This document shows, piece after piece, positions 25,010 to 34,335 of a DNA stretch of 64,000 nucleotides. A program made the translations under genes and the position numbers. Each line of letters opens with the position of its first letter. Position 1 is the stretch's first letter. The notes beneath the pieces were generated by a model, which had not been told where the DNA came from, did no database searches, and saw only the letters and a program-made list of their open reading frames with translations. The stretch is from Pedobacter xixiisoli (lineage in GTDB: Bacteria > Bacteroidota > Bacteroidia > Sphingobacteriales > Sphingobacteriaceae): assembly GCF_900215335.1 (NCBI RefSeq), contig NZ_OCMT01000002.1, positions 496,001 through 560,000 of the forward strand. The letters are read 5' to 3'.

Positions 25010-27325
25010 ATGCTCCGTAAAAGTCTATTTGTCATATCGCTAATATTCATTGCATTTCAACTTCGTGCACAAAAAGTTGGGGTAGTTTTTAGTGGTGGCG
25101 GAGCAAAAGGTTTGGCGCATATTGGTACGCTAAAGGCACTCGAAGAAAACAACATCCCTATAGATTATATTACTGGAACTTCTATGGGGGCAATAGTTGG
25201 CGCAATGTATGCCGCTGGTTATTCGCCCGCACAAATTGAGAAAATTGCGCTGAGCAGTGAGTTTCAAAACTGGGTGAGCGGGCGTTACCAAAGTGATTAC
25301 AGTTTTTACTTTCAGAAATCTACACCGAATCCATCTATTGTAACTGCTAAAATGGCGATAGATACCAGTTTAAGGTTGAGTTTTCGTCCTAATTTAGTGA
25401 ATGATATTCCTTTGAACTTTGCGCTGTTAGAGCTTTTTTCTCAAGCATCGGCTGCTGCCAAAGATAACTTCGACAACCTGCTTGTGCCCTTCCGCTGTAT
25501 GGCTTCAGATATTTTATCGCAACAAAGCATCACGGTAAGCAAAGGAAGTTTAACTGAGGCAGTAAGAGCAAGCATGACTGTCCCGCTTATTTATCGACCA
25601 ATAAAGCTAGACGAGAAGTTTGTTTTTGATGGCGGGATTTACAACAACTTTCCTGCTGACGTAATGAAGACGGAATTTAAACCCGATTTTATTATTGGCG
25701 CAAACGTATCTTCTAAAACTTTTAATGAGTATCCAAAGGACGATGATAGGCTGTTAAATAGATTTTTAGTCTACATGTTCTTAGCTAAATCAGATTCTAC
25801 CTTGGTAGGCGAAAATGGCATTTACATAGAACCCAATCTTGCCGATTATAGCGCTACCAACTTTCTCCCAGTAGCAGAGCTGATTAAGCATGGTTACGAT
25901 GCTACGATTGCCGATATGGAAAAAATTAAAGCTCGAATCAACAGAAGAGTGTCGACAAAAGAGCTGACAAACAAACGGAACACCTTTAACAACAAAAAGG
26001 CAGAGCTGATTTTTAATAGCGTTTCGGTTACAGGCGTTAATTCGCAACAGCGAAAATATGTTGAGCGACTTTTTAAAAGCAACAATGAAACTTTCGATTT
26101 AAGTGATATTAAAAGGGGCTACTATAAATTAGTTGCTGACGAAGTTTTTGAGGCAATCTACCCAAAAATCAGCTACGATGCTTTAACGGATAGTTATAAT
26201 TTCCAGATTGTAGCACAACCTAAAAAAAGTATCAAGATAGATTTTGGCGGTAATATTTCCACTCGCCCAATTAGCAACGTTTTTCTTGGAGTGCAGTATA
26301 ATTACCTAAACAGAAGAGCTTACACTTTTGCTTCCAATTTCTATTCTGGACGTTTTTACGAGTCGGTACAATTAGGTGGTAGAATAGATTTCCCAAGTAA
26401 ATTACCATTGTTTTTGAGCGCTGAGTTAACCTACAATCACTGGAACTATTACAATACCAGTAAAATCTTTGTAGAGAATCCTTCGCCTACTTATATTGAC
26501 CAATCAGATAGGAAAATCGACTTTAAATTTGGGATGCCACTCAACCGAAATGCTAGGATCATACTTAGTTCGTCATTTATCAATAACGGCGACAAATATA
26601 GTCCTACAGGTACATTTATTGTTGGTGATTTATTAGACCGTACCGTATTCAATGGATTTAGGGCAAGTTTAAGCTTCGAAAAAAACTCTTTAAACCGAAA
26701 ACAATATGCTTCATCTGGTCAGAACATTCTACTAAGTGTAAATTATACTACTGGAAGGGAAAACTACACCCCTGGCAATATTCAGGTCAACAATTTAGGT
26801 CCGCAAATGGCTCCTGAATTAAGTAGAAATTTGAGACAATGGTTACATGCCAAGTTTAGCTATGAAAATTATTTCCTCAAAACCAAAGGCTACACTTTAG
26901 GCTATTTGGCTGAAATCGTAGCCTCTAATCAACCTCTTTACAATAATTATTATGCTACCCTAATCGCTTCTCCAGCGTTTTATCCAATCCAAGACAGTCG
27001 TTCTATTTTTTTAGAAAACTTTAGAGCATTTAATTATGCAGCTGGCGGAATTAAAAATATTTTTAATATTCAAAGAAAACTTGATTTACGTGTAGAAGGT
27101 TATGTATTTTTACCCTATCAAGAATTTAAAAAGATTGGATTACAGGGCGTAGGCTTTGAAAAAACACTGAGCACTTGGCGTTATGCAGGCACAGCTGGAT
27201 TAGTTTATCAATCGCCCGTTGGACCAATTAGTTTAAGTTATAATTTATACGATGAAGCACGGAGAAGACATGGCGTACTTTTGCACATCGGCTATTTAAT
27301 TTACAACAAGAGATCATTAGAATAA
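25010..27325 (+). CDS. Patatin-like phospholipase fused to an outer-membrane barrel
   Basis: A 771-aa exported protein: signal peptide (1-20, ending RA-Q), patatin hydrolase domain (about 23-300) and a C-terminal BamA/Omp85-like barrel (about 390-771), the architecture of PlpD-type secreted phospholipases. The oxyanion loop GGGAKG (29-34), nucleophile in GTSMG (S58) and catalytic D207 in DGG are all intact, so it is likely active. The POTRA-like linker is about 320-390. The 175-aa gene that follows starts on the very next base, so the two form an operon. Confidence 0.92.
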   Translation: MLRKSLFVISLIFIAFQLRAQKVGVVFSGGGAKGLAHIGTLKALEENNIPIDYITGTSMGAIVGAMYAAGYSPAQIEKIALSSEFQNWVSGRYQSDYSFYFQKSTPNPSIVTAKMAIDTSLRLSFRPNLVNDIPLNFALLELFSQASAAAKDNFDNLLVPFRCMASDILSQQSITVSKGSLTEAVRASMTVPLIYRPIKLDEKFVFDGGIYNNFPADVMKTEFKPDFIIGANVSSKTFNEYPKDDDRLLNRFLVYMFLAKSDSTLVGENGIYIEPNLADYSATNFLPVAELIKHGYDATIADMEKIKARINRRVSTKELTNKRNTFNNKKAELIFNSVSVTGVNSQQRKYVERLFKSNNETFDLSDIKRGYYKLVADEVFEAIYPKISYDALTDSYNFQIVAQPKKSIKIDFGGNISTRPISNVFLGVQYNYLNRRAYTFASNFYSGRFYESVQLGGRIDFPSKLPLFLSAELTYNHWNYYNTSKIFVENPSPTYIDQSDRKIDFKFGMPLNRNARIILSSSFINNGDKYSPTGTFIVGDLLDRTVFNGFRASLSFEKNSLNRKQYASSGQNILLSVNYTTGRENYTPGNIQVNNLGPQMAPELSRNLRQWLHAKFSYENYFLKTKGYTLGYLAEIVASNQPLYNNYYATLIASPAFYPIQDSRSIFLENFRAFNYAAGGIKNIFNIQRKLDLRVEGYVFLPYQEFKKIGLQGVGFEKTLSTWRYAGTAGLVYQSPVGPISLSYNLYDEARRRHGVLLHIGYLIYNKRSLE

Positions 27326-27853
27326 ATGAGGTTAATCATTTTCATTTGCTTGCTTTTTTCAACTACCACAGGTTTTGCTCAGGCAACAGGCATCAACAAT
27401 TTTATAGTAAAGGAAAGCTTACTTAAAAACAGCAAAATAGCTATTATTGCTGCCGATAGTTTAGAAAACCCATTAGAAACCATTAACGGCACTTATACCT
27501 TTAGCGTGAGTGGTTTTACCCAACAGCTTAATTTTAATGGCGGTGTGGCTGTTTTACCACTCCCTATCGACAAATCTACTTTTGTCTATGTTAAGCATGC
27601 AAATGATAGTGGTACGCACAGTAAATTGCTGTATGTGTATAAAAAAGATGGCGACTTAAATCCGATTACAATTAGCAGGATATTTTTTATCATTGTGCCT
27701 TTGGTAATCGTATTTCTTGCCTTTGCATTTAAAAAGTTTATTTACATGGCTGTAGTGCTATTTCTCATTTTCTTCTTCTTTAGCTACAGCAATGGCTTAG
27801 ATATCTCTACGTATTTCGAAACGATATTCGATTATTTGAAGAACCTAGTTTAA
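27326..27853 (+). CDS. Hypothetical membrane protein coupled to the patatin-barrel gene
   Basis: A 175-aa protein with an N-terminal signal peptide (LIIFICLLFSTTTGFAQ), a small extracytoplasmic beta-rich part (about 22-105) and two tightly spaced membrane helices (about 112-150) ending in a short tail. I do not recognise the family. Its ATG follows the patatin stop codon without a gap, so joint function is likely (inference). Confidence 0.75.
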   Translation: MRLIIFICLLFSTTTGFAQATGINNFIVKESLLKNSKIAIIAADSLENPLETINGTYTFSVSGFTQQLNFNGGVAVLPLPIDKSTFVYVKHANDSGTHSKLLYVYKKDGDLNPITISRIFFIIVPLVIVFLAFAFKKFIYMAVVLFLIFFFFSYSNGLDISTYFETIFDYLKNLV

Positions 27854-27980
27854 ATTTGCGATTTTAGAATGACGAGTTACGATTAATTGAGTATTAAAAA
27901 GGCGCTACTTCAATCAATAATACACTTTTAGGATTAACAATTGACCGTAAAAATCTAAAATCGTAAATCTATCTTGTAAA

Positions 27981-30380
27981 TTAAAAAGGCATTCCTATAC
28001 CAAAATTGTATTGCAAGAAACGGTATCTATCAGGACTATGTGTTGTTAAATAATTGGCTTTAAACGCTTTACCCCCATTAATAAACTTGCCGATAACCCA
28101 CTGTTCGTCGCCTACAAACTGTGGATCTTTCAATTTCAATCCCACATCAAACCTGAACACAAAAAACTGCACATCATACCTAAAACCTAAACCTGTGCCC
28201 AAAGCGATTTGCTCCCCTAATTTATCAAATCTGAAATAAGTTTCAGTTTGTGTACTACTACTGGAACCTATATTCCATATATTACCTGCATCTAAGAATG
28301 TAGCCCCGTTTAGCTTACCTCCAAAAAATCTACGAGCCAAAGGAAAACGATATTCCAAGTTTGCTTCTATACGCATTTGCCCAATTTGATCAAAACCAAA
28401 AGCGGCTGCCCTAGCTTCTTGCGTGGAAATAGTTGCTCTGTTATAGTTTCCAGGGCCTAAAGTTCTAGCTTGCCAAGCTCTTACTCCACTTGAGCCACCA
28501 GCATAAAACATTTTCTCGTAAGGTATCGCTACCGAATTACCATAAGCATGCCCTATACCTCCATTAATACGGGTTACTAATTGCGATTCTGCACCTAAAC
28601 TTTTATACCATCTAATATCTATTTCTGGTCGTACATATTGATTATAAGGCAAACCCAATATTTTACCCTCATTACCATTAGCAGCACTGTGCTTTTTGCC
28701 AGTTAAACTCGATATTCCTTGCAAGAGATTTCCAGCAATATCAATATTTCCTCTAAAATAAATGAAGCTCGTATTTTGCAATAACTTATCTGCATTTAAG
28801 GAATAGGCATACTTCATACCTAATGTAACATTCTTTCTGTCGAGCAAAAGAAGGTTAAAAAAGTTATTTAACACCGCTTGTTCGTTATTTTCATCTAAAA
28901 TATCCATTAATACGCTACCGAAACGATATTCGAAATTTAAAGGAGTAAAAGAATGCATTTTAGACTTGGTCTCTACCCAATCGTAAGTAATAGAATTAAT
29001 AAAAATTCTACGAATAGTAATATCTTTCTGTAGCGCATAAAGGTAACTACTTGAAAAAGTGGTATATGGAATTCCATTTTTACCCATAATTGGAATTCTA
29101 AAAGGCACCATTAAACGTGGCACTGTTAAACTAGCACCAACCGAAAAATCCCTTTGATAGATATCTGAAAAGACACTACCAATGTTTGAAAATCTCGACT
29201 GTAAACCTCCTTTTACCTGAAACTGAAACTTTTCTCCTCCCTTTAAAAAATTATTATCGATATAAGTATTACTTAACGTGAACCCAACTGTAGCGTTATT
29301 AAAAGGTATTTCTCCTTCAATACGATTGCTCATCCGTTTTTGGGGAGTAAGTAAAATAACAGGATCGATAACGCTGGCGGTATCTTTATTTTTCAAGTAA
29401 TCAATTTTTACATTCTTGAAAATATTAAGTTGGTAAAGCCTATCATAAGTAAGTTGCTCATTTTCTATATTATACCTTTCTCCAGGTCTGATAAAATCGT
29501 AGCGAGTAATTGGATTTCTTCTAAATTTTCCAGATAAATCTGTAAAACGAATACGGTTAAAAATCCGCTTATTTAAGGTTATTGAGTCTGTAAATCCATC
29601 TGTATTTGGCGCTATAATAATATTGGTTTCGCCTATAGTATATACCTTATGTTTATCGGTACTATCAATCGGATTGTCTATAATCAGCTTTACTTTTACC
29701 TTATTATTGTTTTGGTTAGAATCTGGACTAAATTTTACATACGGTCTTACAAAATCGTAATATCCGTTTTTACGCATCAATTGGTATATCTCTTCTCGTT
29801 CATAAGACAGCGAATCCTCATCGTATTGCATGCCAACGTGTAAACGTGAAAATTTATCTTTAGAACTTAAATACAAAGATTTAACAGCTTCATCGGCAAT
29901 ATCGTTTGTAAGTTCATTTACCATAAAAGGCTTACCTGTTTTGGCCGTGAACGTAAGTTTTGCCTTTTTCTTTCTAACTTGAATATCAGATTTCACTTCC
30001 GCATTAAAGAAGCCTTTACTCTTCAAAAATTTCTCAATCTGGGCACGAGAAATCTCGACTAAAGTGCTATCTAAAATAGGTGGCGGATTGCCTAGAGGTT
30101 TGATATTTGTTTTGCGATATTTACCGTCTTTGGTATTGAAAATATTGTAGATGCCAACGCCTATCCCAAACCCCTCTATCGGCTTGATATCTTTTTGAAC
30201 ATATAAATAAGCGGCCTCTTTGTAAGCCTTATCAATACTATCTATTTCTACCTTTTTTACAATGGCTTGGTGGTCCTCAATATATTTTGTTGAAGCACAA
30301 CCTGCTATAAAAACAAGAATAAATAGTAATATTGCAAGAAGTTGAATGTCCTGTTTATTGTAGTTTTTATATGCTTTCAA
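27981..30380 (-). CDS. tamL: BamA/TamA-family outer-membrane lipoprotein (TamL)
   Basis: A 799-aa Omp85 protein. The N-terminus is a lipoprotein signal (LLAILLFILVFIAGC) instead of the usual type I signal, as in the TamL branch of Bacteroidota, which replaces TamA in assembly of outer-membrane or surface proteins. POTRA-like domains occupy roughly 45-360 and the 16-strand barrel the rest, with the Omp85 motif region 'YAGGSSGVRAWQ' (related to the GGxxsvRG loop) and a C-terminal aromatic end. The only start in frame is TTG at 30380, because a stop lies 4 codons upstream. Start regions of this gene and of the divergent methyltransferase overlap by 10 nt. Confidence 0.9.
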   Translation of the reverse strand: MKAYKNYNKQDIQLLAILLFILVFIAGCASTKYIEDHQAIVKKVEIDSIDKAYKEAAYLYVQKDIKPIEGFGIGVGIYNIFNTKDGKYRKTNIKPLGNPPPILDSTLVEISRAQIEKFLKSKGFFNAEVKSDIQVRKKKAKLTFTAKTGKPFMVNELTNDIADEAVKSLYLSSKDKFSRLHVGMQYDEDSLSYEREEIYQLMRKNGYYDFVRPYVKFSPDSNQNNNKVKVKLIIDNPIDSTDKHKVYTIGETNIIIAPNTDGFTDSITLNKRIFNRIRFTDLSGKFRRNPITRYDFIRPGERYNIENEQLTYDRLYQLNIFKNVKIDYLKNKDTASVIDPVILLTPQKRMSNRIEGEIPFNNATVGFTLSNTYIDNNFLKGGEKFQFQVKGGLQSRFSNIGSVFSDIYQRDFSVGASLTVPRLMVPFRIPIMGKNGIPYTTFSSSYLYALQKDITIRRIFINSITYDWVETKSKMHSFTPLNFEYRFGSVLMDILDENNEQAVLNNFFNLLLLDRKNVTLGMKYAYSLNADKLLQNTSFIYFRGNIDIAGNLLQGISSLTGKKHSAANGNEGKILGLPYNQYVRPEIDIRWYKSLGAESQLVTRINGGIGHAYGNSVAIPYEKMFYAGGSSGVRAWQARTLGPGNYNRATISTQEARAAAFGFDQIGQMRIEANLEYRFPLARRFFGGKLNGATFLDAGNIWNIGSSSSTQTETYFRFDKLGEQIALGTGLGFRYDVQFFVFRFDVGLKLKDPQFVGDEQWVIGKFINGGKAFKANYLTTHSPDRYRFLQYNFGIGMPF

Positions 30381-31111
30381 AATCTCAGATCAGTTTTATT
30401 AAATCGCTCCATCAAAAAAAGTACCGTAAAGAAAACGGAATTTTCATTATCGAAGGTATAAAATCTATTGTAGAATTTTTAAATTCTGATTACCAACTAC
30501 ATAGCATTTACTACACTCCGAAAATATCGGGTACTTTACCTAAAATTAGTGCAAATATAAACTTATTTGAAGTAACAGAAACTGAGTTACAAAAGATTAG
30601 CACATTACAAACGCCACAAAGTATACTGGCTTTAGTACACATTCCAGCTCTAAAAGAAATTGATGTAAGTTTGTTGGCCAAGCAATTCTCCTTAGTAATT
30701 GACGATGTACAAGACCCAGGCAATTTTGGCACTATCATTAGAACTGCAGATTGGTTTGGCATTAAAAACATCATTTGTTCTGAAAACACTGTAGAAGCTT
30801 ACAATCCTAAAACGGTGCAATCTACGATGGGTTCTTTGTGTAGAGTAAACATTCAATACACTTCATTGAATAACTTTTTATCAAAAACCAAGCTTCCAAT
30901 TTATGGAGCGTTGTTAAAAGGGGCAAACATTTATCAAACCCAATGGGCTAACGAAGGATTGATTCTACTAGGCAACGAAGGTCACGGAATTAGCAAAGAA
31001 CTGATCGAGAAAATCAACTTCCCAGTGACTATCCCTCGTTTTGGCGAAGCAGAGTCTTTAAACGTAGCGGTATCTGCTGCCATTTTTTGTAGCGAGATTA
31101 GTAGGAATTAG
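30371..31111 (+). CDS. TrmH/SpoU-family RNA 2'-O-methyltransferase
   Basis: A 246-aa SPOUT-class methyltransferase for rRNA or tRNA. An N-terminal substrate-binding domain (KSLHQKKYRKENGIFIIEG) precedes the trefoil-knot domain: DDVQDPGNFGTIIRTADWFG (motif 1), LLGNEGHGIS (motif 2) and AESLNVAVSAAIFCSEI (motif 3). I start at ATG 30371; an upstream TTG (30332) lies within tamL. Target nucleotide is unknown. Confidence 0.9.
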   Translation: MLSKSQISFIKSLHQKKYRKENGIFIIEGIKSIVEFLNSDYQLHSIYYTPKISGTLPKISANINLFEVTETELQKISTLQTPQSILALVHIPALKEIDVSLLAKQFSLVIDDVQDPGNFGTIIRTADWFGIKNIICSENTVEAYNPKTVQSTMGSLCRVNIQYTSLNNFLSKTKLPIYGALLKGANIYQTQWANEGLILLGNEGHGISKELIEKINFPVTIPRFGEAESLNVAVSAAIFCSEISRN

Positions 31112-31220
31112 GATTGAATAACAGGCTACAGTTTTGCACAGTTAACCTCCAAAGAACCAATACACTAATAAACAGCTGAAACGAAAGCAGAAAAATAATT
31201 AAAGATTTTAAGCGATATAG

Positions 31221-31251
31221 TTTGGAAGCTTACATTTAATTGTTATTTTTG
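31221..31251 (+). promoter_or_regulatory. Consensus Bacteroidota promoter of tRNA-Cys
   Basis: TTTG (31221-31224), exactly 19 nt, then TATTTTTG (31244-31251): full match to -33 TTTG and -7 TAnnTTTG. Transcription would begin just before the tRNA at 31268. Confidence 0.85.
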
Positions 31252-31267
31252 CAACCTTGAAAATAAG

Positions 31268-31338
31268 GGTCGAGTGGCCGAGTGGCTAGGCAGAGGTCTG
31301 CAAAACCTTGTACAGCGGTTCGAATCCGCTCTCGACCT
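31268..31338 (+). tRNA. tRNA-Cys (anticodon GCA)
   Basis: A 71-nt cloverleaf: acceptor GGTCGAG / CTCGACC with discriminator T, anticodon stem GAGGT / ACCTT around loop CTGCAAA (anticodon GCA), and T arm GCGGTTCGAATCCGC. CCA is not encoded. A consensus promoter lies 17 nt upstream. Confidence 0.97.
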
Positions 31339-31376
31339 CAAGTTAAAATATTTAAAAAGAAATAAAGCTTATTATC

Positions 31377-31547
31377 ATGGCAGTTACCAGATTAAAAAGA
31401 AAAGACAGATACAATAAAACTGTTTCTCGTTTAGAAGTAAAAAATTTGAAATTGGCGACTAACTTAGAATTAGGTAGCCGTTCTCAACAATCTACTAAAG
31501 ACCAATTAGCAAAAAACAACGCTGTATTAGCAGCTTTAGCTAAATAA
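31377..31547 (+). CDS. Small basic conserved protein next to tRNA-Cys
   Basis: A 56-aa Lys/Arg-rich protein (start MAVTRLKRKDRYNKTVSRLE) 38 nt after tRNA-Cys, probably on the same transcript. I recall similar small spacers-sized proteins beside tRNA-Cys in Bacteroidota, with no known role. A strong terminator follows 23 nt later, and no other frame fits this stretch. Confidence 0.8.
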   Translation: MAVTRLKRKDRYNKTVSRLEVKNLKLATNLELGSRSQQSTKDQLAKNNAVLAALAK

Positions 31548-31570
31548 TCTTTTTAGTACAAAGAAATAAG

Positions 31571-31600
31571 AAAGTCCCGACGATATGTCGGGACTTTTTT
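31571..31600 (+). terminator. Terminator of the tRNA-Cys unit
   Basis: Stem AAAGTCCCGAC / GTCGGGACTTT, 5-nt loop, then T run. Confidence 0.9.
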
Positions 31601-31625
31601 CGTTTACAACCAAATAAGCGAAAAA

Positions 31626-31967
31626 TTAATTATGCACCAGTTCGTAAACTTTGTGCATATACATCGCCTCGTCAATAGCATGAACAAAATCATGCAGCTC
31701 TGCTCTAGTAAATTTTAAACAGATGTCTGGGAAAGGCGTTGATAAAATCACCACCCTGTTTCCATCAGGACTGTATTCGAAAAACTTATCGAAATTAAGC
31801 TGCTTGGCCACCTTAGTAAATTCGTAGAACTGACTAAACGAAAAACTTAGCAATAAGCCTGGTTTCCACACATTAATCATTTTACAGTTATTACACTGGG
31901 TAATCTGTATATCCCCCGAATTAGCAATCATGGTTTTTTTGCACATATCTTTTAAGAAGCTGATCAT
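31626..31967 (-). CDS. DUF6686-like small protein
   Basis: A 113-aa protein with CNNCKMINVW (possible metal-binding CxxC), an aromatic FSFSQFYEF block and a helical C-terminus (AELHDFVHAIDEAMYM). It looks like the uncharacterised Bacteroidota family DUF6686. A start at Met8 or Met13 is also possible. Function unknown. Confidence 0.65.
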   Translation of the reverse strand: MISFLKDMCKKTMIANSGDIQITQCNNCKMINVWKPGLLLSFSFSQFYEFTKVAKQLNFDKFFEYSPDGNRVVILSTPFPDICLKFTRAELHDFVHAIDEAMYMHKVYELVHN

Positions 31968-32117
31968 GCAAATATCTAACTATTTAGAACAATTCCAAAT
32001 AAGAAAGCAAAGTAATTATTTTATAAATGAAAATCAGTCAGTTATAAATAATACAATCAAAACAAACTAAGGATTGTTAAGATATAAATAACAAAGCCGA
32101 AACTAATTTTAAAGCGC

Positions 32118-32555
32118 ATGAAAAAAGAAAGCATTTTAGTTGAAAGAACCTTTAATGTGCCCACTAGCAAAGTATGGACTGCATTAACAGATACCAATGA
32201 AATGGAGCAATGGTATTTTGATATCGAAAAATTTGAACCTAAGGTTGGTTTTAAATTTGATTTCATGGGAGGTCCAGATGATGGCCCGCAGTATTTACAC
32301 CTGTGCGAGATCACAGAGGCAATTGAAAATGAGAAACTAGCCTATACTTGGCGCTACGACAATTACCCTGGAAATTCGTTGGTTTGTTGGCAATTGATAG
32401 ATAAAGGCGAACAAACCATAGTAAGGTTAGTCCATTCGGATATACACACCTTAGAAGAAGGCGGCCCAGATTTTAGTAAAGAAAGCTTCACAGCAGGCTG
32501 GAATCATATTTTACACACCAGCCTAAAAGATCATTTGGAAGAAGAGGAAAGCTAA
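32118..32555 (+). CDS. SRPBCC-family (AHSA1-like) protein
   Basis: A 145-aa START/AHSA1-type fold: [27 protein letters not shown] at the start, a middle '[21 protein letters not shown]' region and the C-terminal helix [19 protein letters not shown]. These proteins bind hydrophobic ligands or act as chaperone cofactors; no specific role can be given. Ends 4 nt inside the convergent pyrD. Confidence 0.88.
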   Translation: MKKESILVERTFNVPTSKVWTALTDTNEMEQWYFDIEKFEPKVGFKFDFMGGPDDGPQYLHLCEITEAIENEKLAYTWRYDNYPGNSLVCWQLIDKGEQTIVRLVHSDIHTLEEGGPDFSKESFTAGWNHILHTSLKDHLEEEES

Positions 32556-33580
32556 ACCAAGGTTTGACAAATACGTTTGATTAGGCCGGGACCTTCGTAA
32601 ATAAAACCAGTATAAAGCTGCACCAAAGAAGCACCGGCCTCTAACTTTTCTTTCGCATCTTCGGCCGAATGTATGCCTCCCACTCCAATAATAGGAAATG
32701 CTTTACCCGACTTTTCAGAAAGATAGCGTATAACCTCTGTAGAGCGCTGCGTTAACGGCTTGCCACTCAAACCACCCATTTCACCTTTTAGTTTCTCTGA
32801 CGAGCCTAAATCATCCCTTCCAATGGTTGTATTGGTTGCAATAACACCTGCAATTACAGTTTCTTTTACAATTTCAATGATATCGTCCAACTGCTCGTCA
32901 GTTAAATCTGGTGCAATCTTTAATAAGATGGGTCTAGAAATATCGTTTCGGCAGTTTCGTTTCTGCAAAGTATTCAAAAGTTCCATCAAAGGTTCTTTCT
33001 CTTGCAAAGCTCTCAATCCTGGCGTATTAGGAGAACTTACATTTACCACAAAATAATCTACCACATCAAACAGTCTATCAAAACACTTCACATAATCGTA
33101 AACTGCGTCTTCGTTCGGTGTATTTTTATTTTTTCCAATATTTCCACCTACAATAATCTCTGGATGCCTGTCTTTCAGCAAACGTAAACGCTCTGCCATC
33201 GTATCCACGCCTTTGTTATTGAATCCCATACGGTTAATCAAGGCAGCATCTTCTGGCAAACGGAACATCCTAGGTTTATCGTTACCTGGCTGTGGCAAAG
33301 GTGTAACCGTACCTACTTCAATAAAACCGAAACCCAGATTGCTCAAAGCTTCTACATATTCTCCATTCTTATCAAATCCTGCGGCTAAGCCTACCGGATT
33401 TTTAAACTTCAGTCCGAAAACTTCACGCTCTAAACCTTTAAAGCTGACATCGTAACTACCTCTTAACACCGATTTTCCAAAAGGGAAAACATCATTGAAC
33501 CATTTAAGGCGTTTTACCACAAAATGATGAACATTTTCAGGGTCGAATTTGAAGAATATAGGCTTTACCAAACGATACAT
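32552..33580 (-). CDS. pyrD: Dihydroorotate dehydrogenase (quinone)
   Basis: A 342-aa class 2 enzyme that oxidises dihydroorotate to orotate in pyrimidine synthesis and passes electrons to membrane quinone. The N-terminal helix that docks to the membrane ([20 protein letters not shown]) marks class 2. FMN/substrate motifs are clear: [37 protein letters not shown] (catalytic Ser), [16 protein letters not shown] and [11 protein letters not shown]. Its start is 47 nt from the array-head repeat at 33627. Confidence 0.96.
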   Translation of the reverse strand: MYRLVKPIFFKFDPENVHHFVVKRLKWFNDVFPFGKSVLRGSYDVSFKGLEREVFGLKFKNPVGLAAGFDKNGEYVEALSNLGFGFIEVGTVTPLPQPGNDKPRMFRLPEDAALINRMGFNNKGVDTMAERLRLLKDRHPEIIVGGNIGKNKNTPNEDAVYDYVKCFDRLFDVVDYFVVNVSSPNTPGLRALQEKEPLMELLNTLQKRNCRNDISRPILLKIAPDLTDEQLDDIIEIVKETVIAGVIATNTTIGRDDLGSSEKLKGEMGGLSGKPLTQRSTEVIRYLSEKSGKAFPIIGVGGIHSAEDAKEKLEAGASLVQLYTGFIYEGPGLIKRICQTLV

Positions 33581-33626
33581 GATGCGAAGATAATAAAAAA
33601 GGAAATTTATATATTCTTAATTTGTT

Positions 33627-33884
33627 TTTTGGAAAGCATCTGCTGCAATCATGGCAAATGTAGTCCTTTGCTTTCGCTAATCCCTATAAAACCAGTACGA
33701 CAATGCTCAAATCGGGAAACCGCTTCGCCAAGGTTTATTTTACAAAGGGCTGTTTAAAAAGCATAAGGCCTAAATACAGGGGTGCTAAGTATTTTTATAG
33801 AAATTTGTAGATTAGGGAAAAAAATGGCGCTTATCTCTACCGCATTGGTTGGCTTTACGCCATTTGATGAGGGTTATAATTAAG
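33627..33884. repeat. Array-head element, copy 1 (candidate attI-like site)
   Basis: About 258 bp, homologous to 42545-42819 (the head of the second array). It contains a CCTTTGC.../...AAGG long imperfect hairpin with inner CCC/GGG pairs, and an AAATGGCG / CGCCATTT stem at 33822 and 33860. The most conserved part is its last ~75 nt, which hold a short reading frame. It ends directly at core GTTAGTG (33884-33890), after which the two copies are unrelated. Both copies lie just upstream of a leftward housekeeping gene. Alternative: an independent mobile repeat (MITE). Confidence 0.75.
33824..33883 (+). CDS. Candidate leader peptide in array head, copy 1 (19 aa)
   Basis: ATG after AGGGAAAAA spacing, then MALISTALVGFTPFDEGYN and TAA, ending one base before the GTTAGTG core. 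The other head encodes the same peptide with A-to-V and T-to-M changes. Possible translation-enhancing leader; coding status unproven. Confidence 0.35.
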   Translation: MALISTALVGFTPFDEGYN

Positions 33885-33953
33885 TTAGTGGCAAGCGTTC
33901 GACGACGTTTCAACCGACTTCAATTTTATAACTTCTAAATATTAACGCTGGAA

Positions 33954-34319
33954 ATGAATATTTTTAAAAATTTATTTAATCACTCAACGAAACATAAGCT
34001 TAACTGTGAACCGACTGAAAATAGCTCTAGACCAAGGCACGGACTAAATGCAGAAGGCGATTTCTATGTTGAAAAGGATTGTTGTATTTTATGTGGTGCA
34101 CCTGAAGTTGAAGCAATTGGCTTAATGGGTCATTCTGACGAAGGATGCTATTTTATTAGACAACCTGAAACCGAAGAAGAAATTGAACAAGCTATAAATG
34201 CTATTGCTGTATCCTGCGTTTCAGCAGTTAGGTATGGTGGAACAAATCAAAAAATAATTAAAAGACTTTATGACCTAAAGCTAGAAACAGAGTGTGACCA
34301 TAAGCTAATAAAACAATAA
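33954..34319 (+). CDS. Ferredoxin-like small protein (cassette A)
   Basis: A 121-aa protein with a cysteine-bearing core: DCCILCGAPEVEAIGLMG, then CYFIRQPETEEEIEQA and a later VSCVSAVRYGG. The pattern resembles small 4Fe-4S ferredoxin-like proteins encoded in accessory regions, but fewer cysteines are present than a canonical cluster needs. It is the first gene after the array head and, with its attC-like 3' end, would form cassette A (33885-34356). Not a confident functional call. Confidence 0.6.
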   Translation: MNIFKNLFNHSTKHKLNCEPTENSSRPRHGLNAEGDFYVEKDCCILCGAPEVEAIGLMGHSDEGCYFIRQPETEEEIEQAINAIAVSCVSAVRYGGTNQKIIKRLYDLKLETECDHKLIKQ

Positions 34320-34335
34320 AAGTTCATAACTCTCA

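Noticed and set aside
33524..33757. 77-aa frame running from pyrD antisense into the array head
   Set aside because: It crosses from antisense coding sequence into a repeat; no similar frame is kept in head copy 2.
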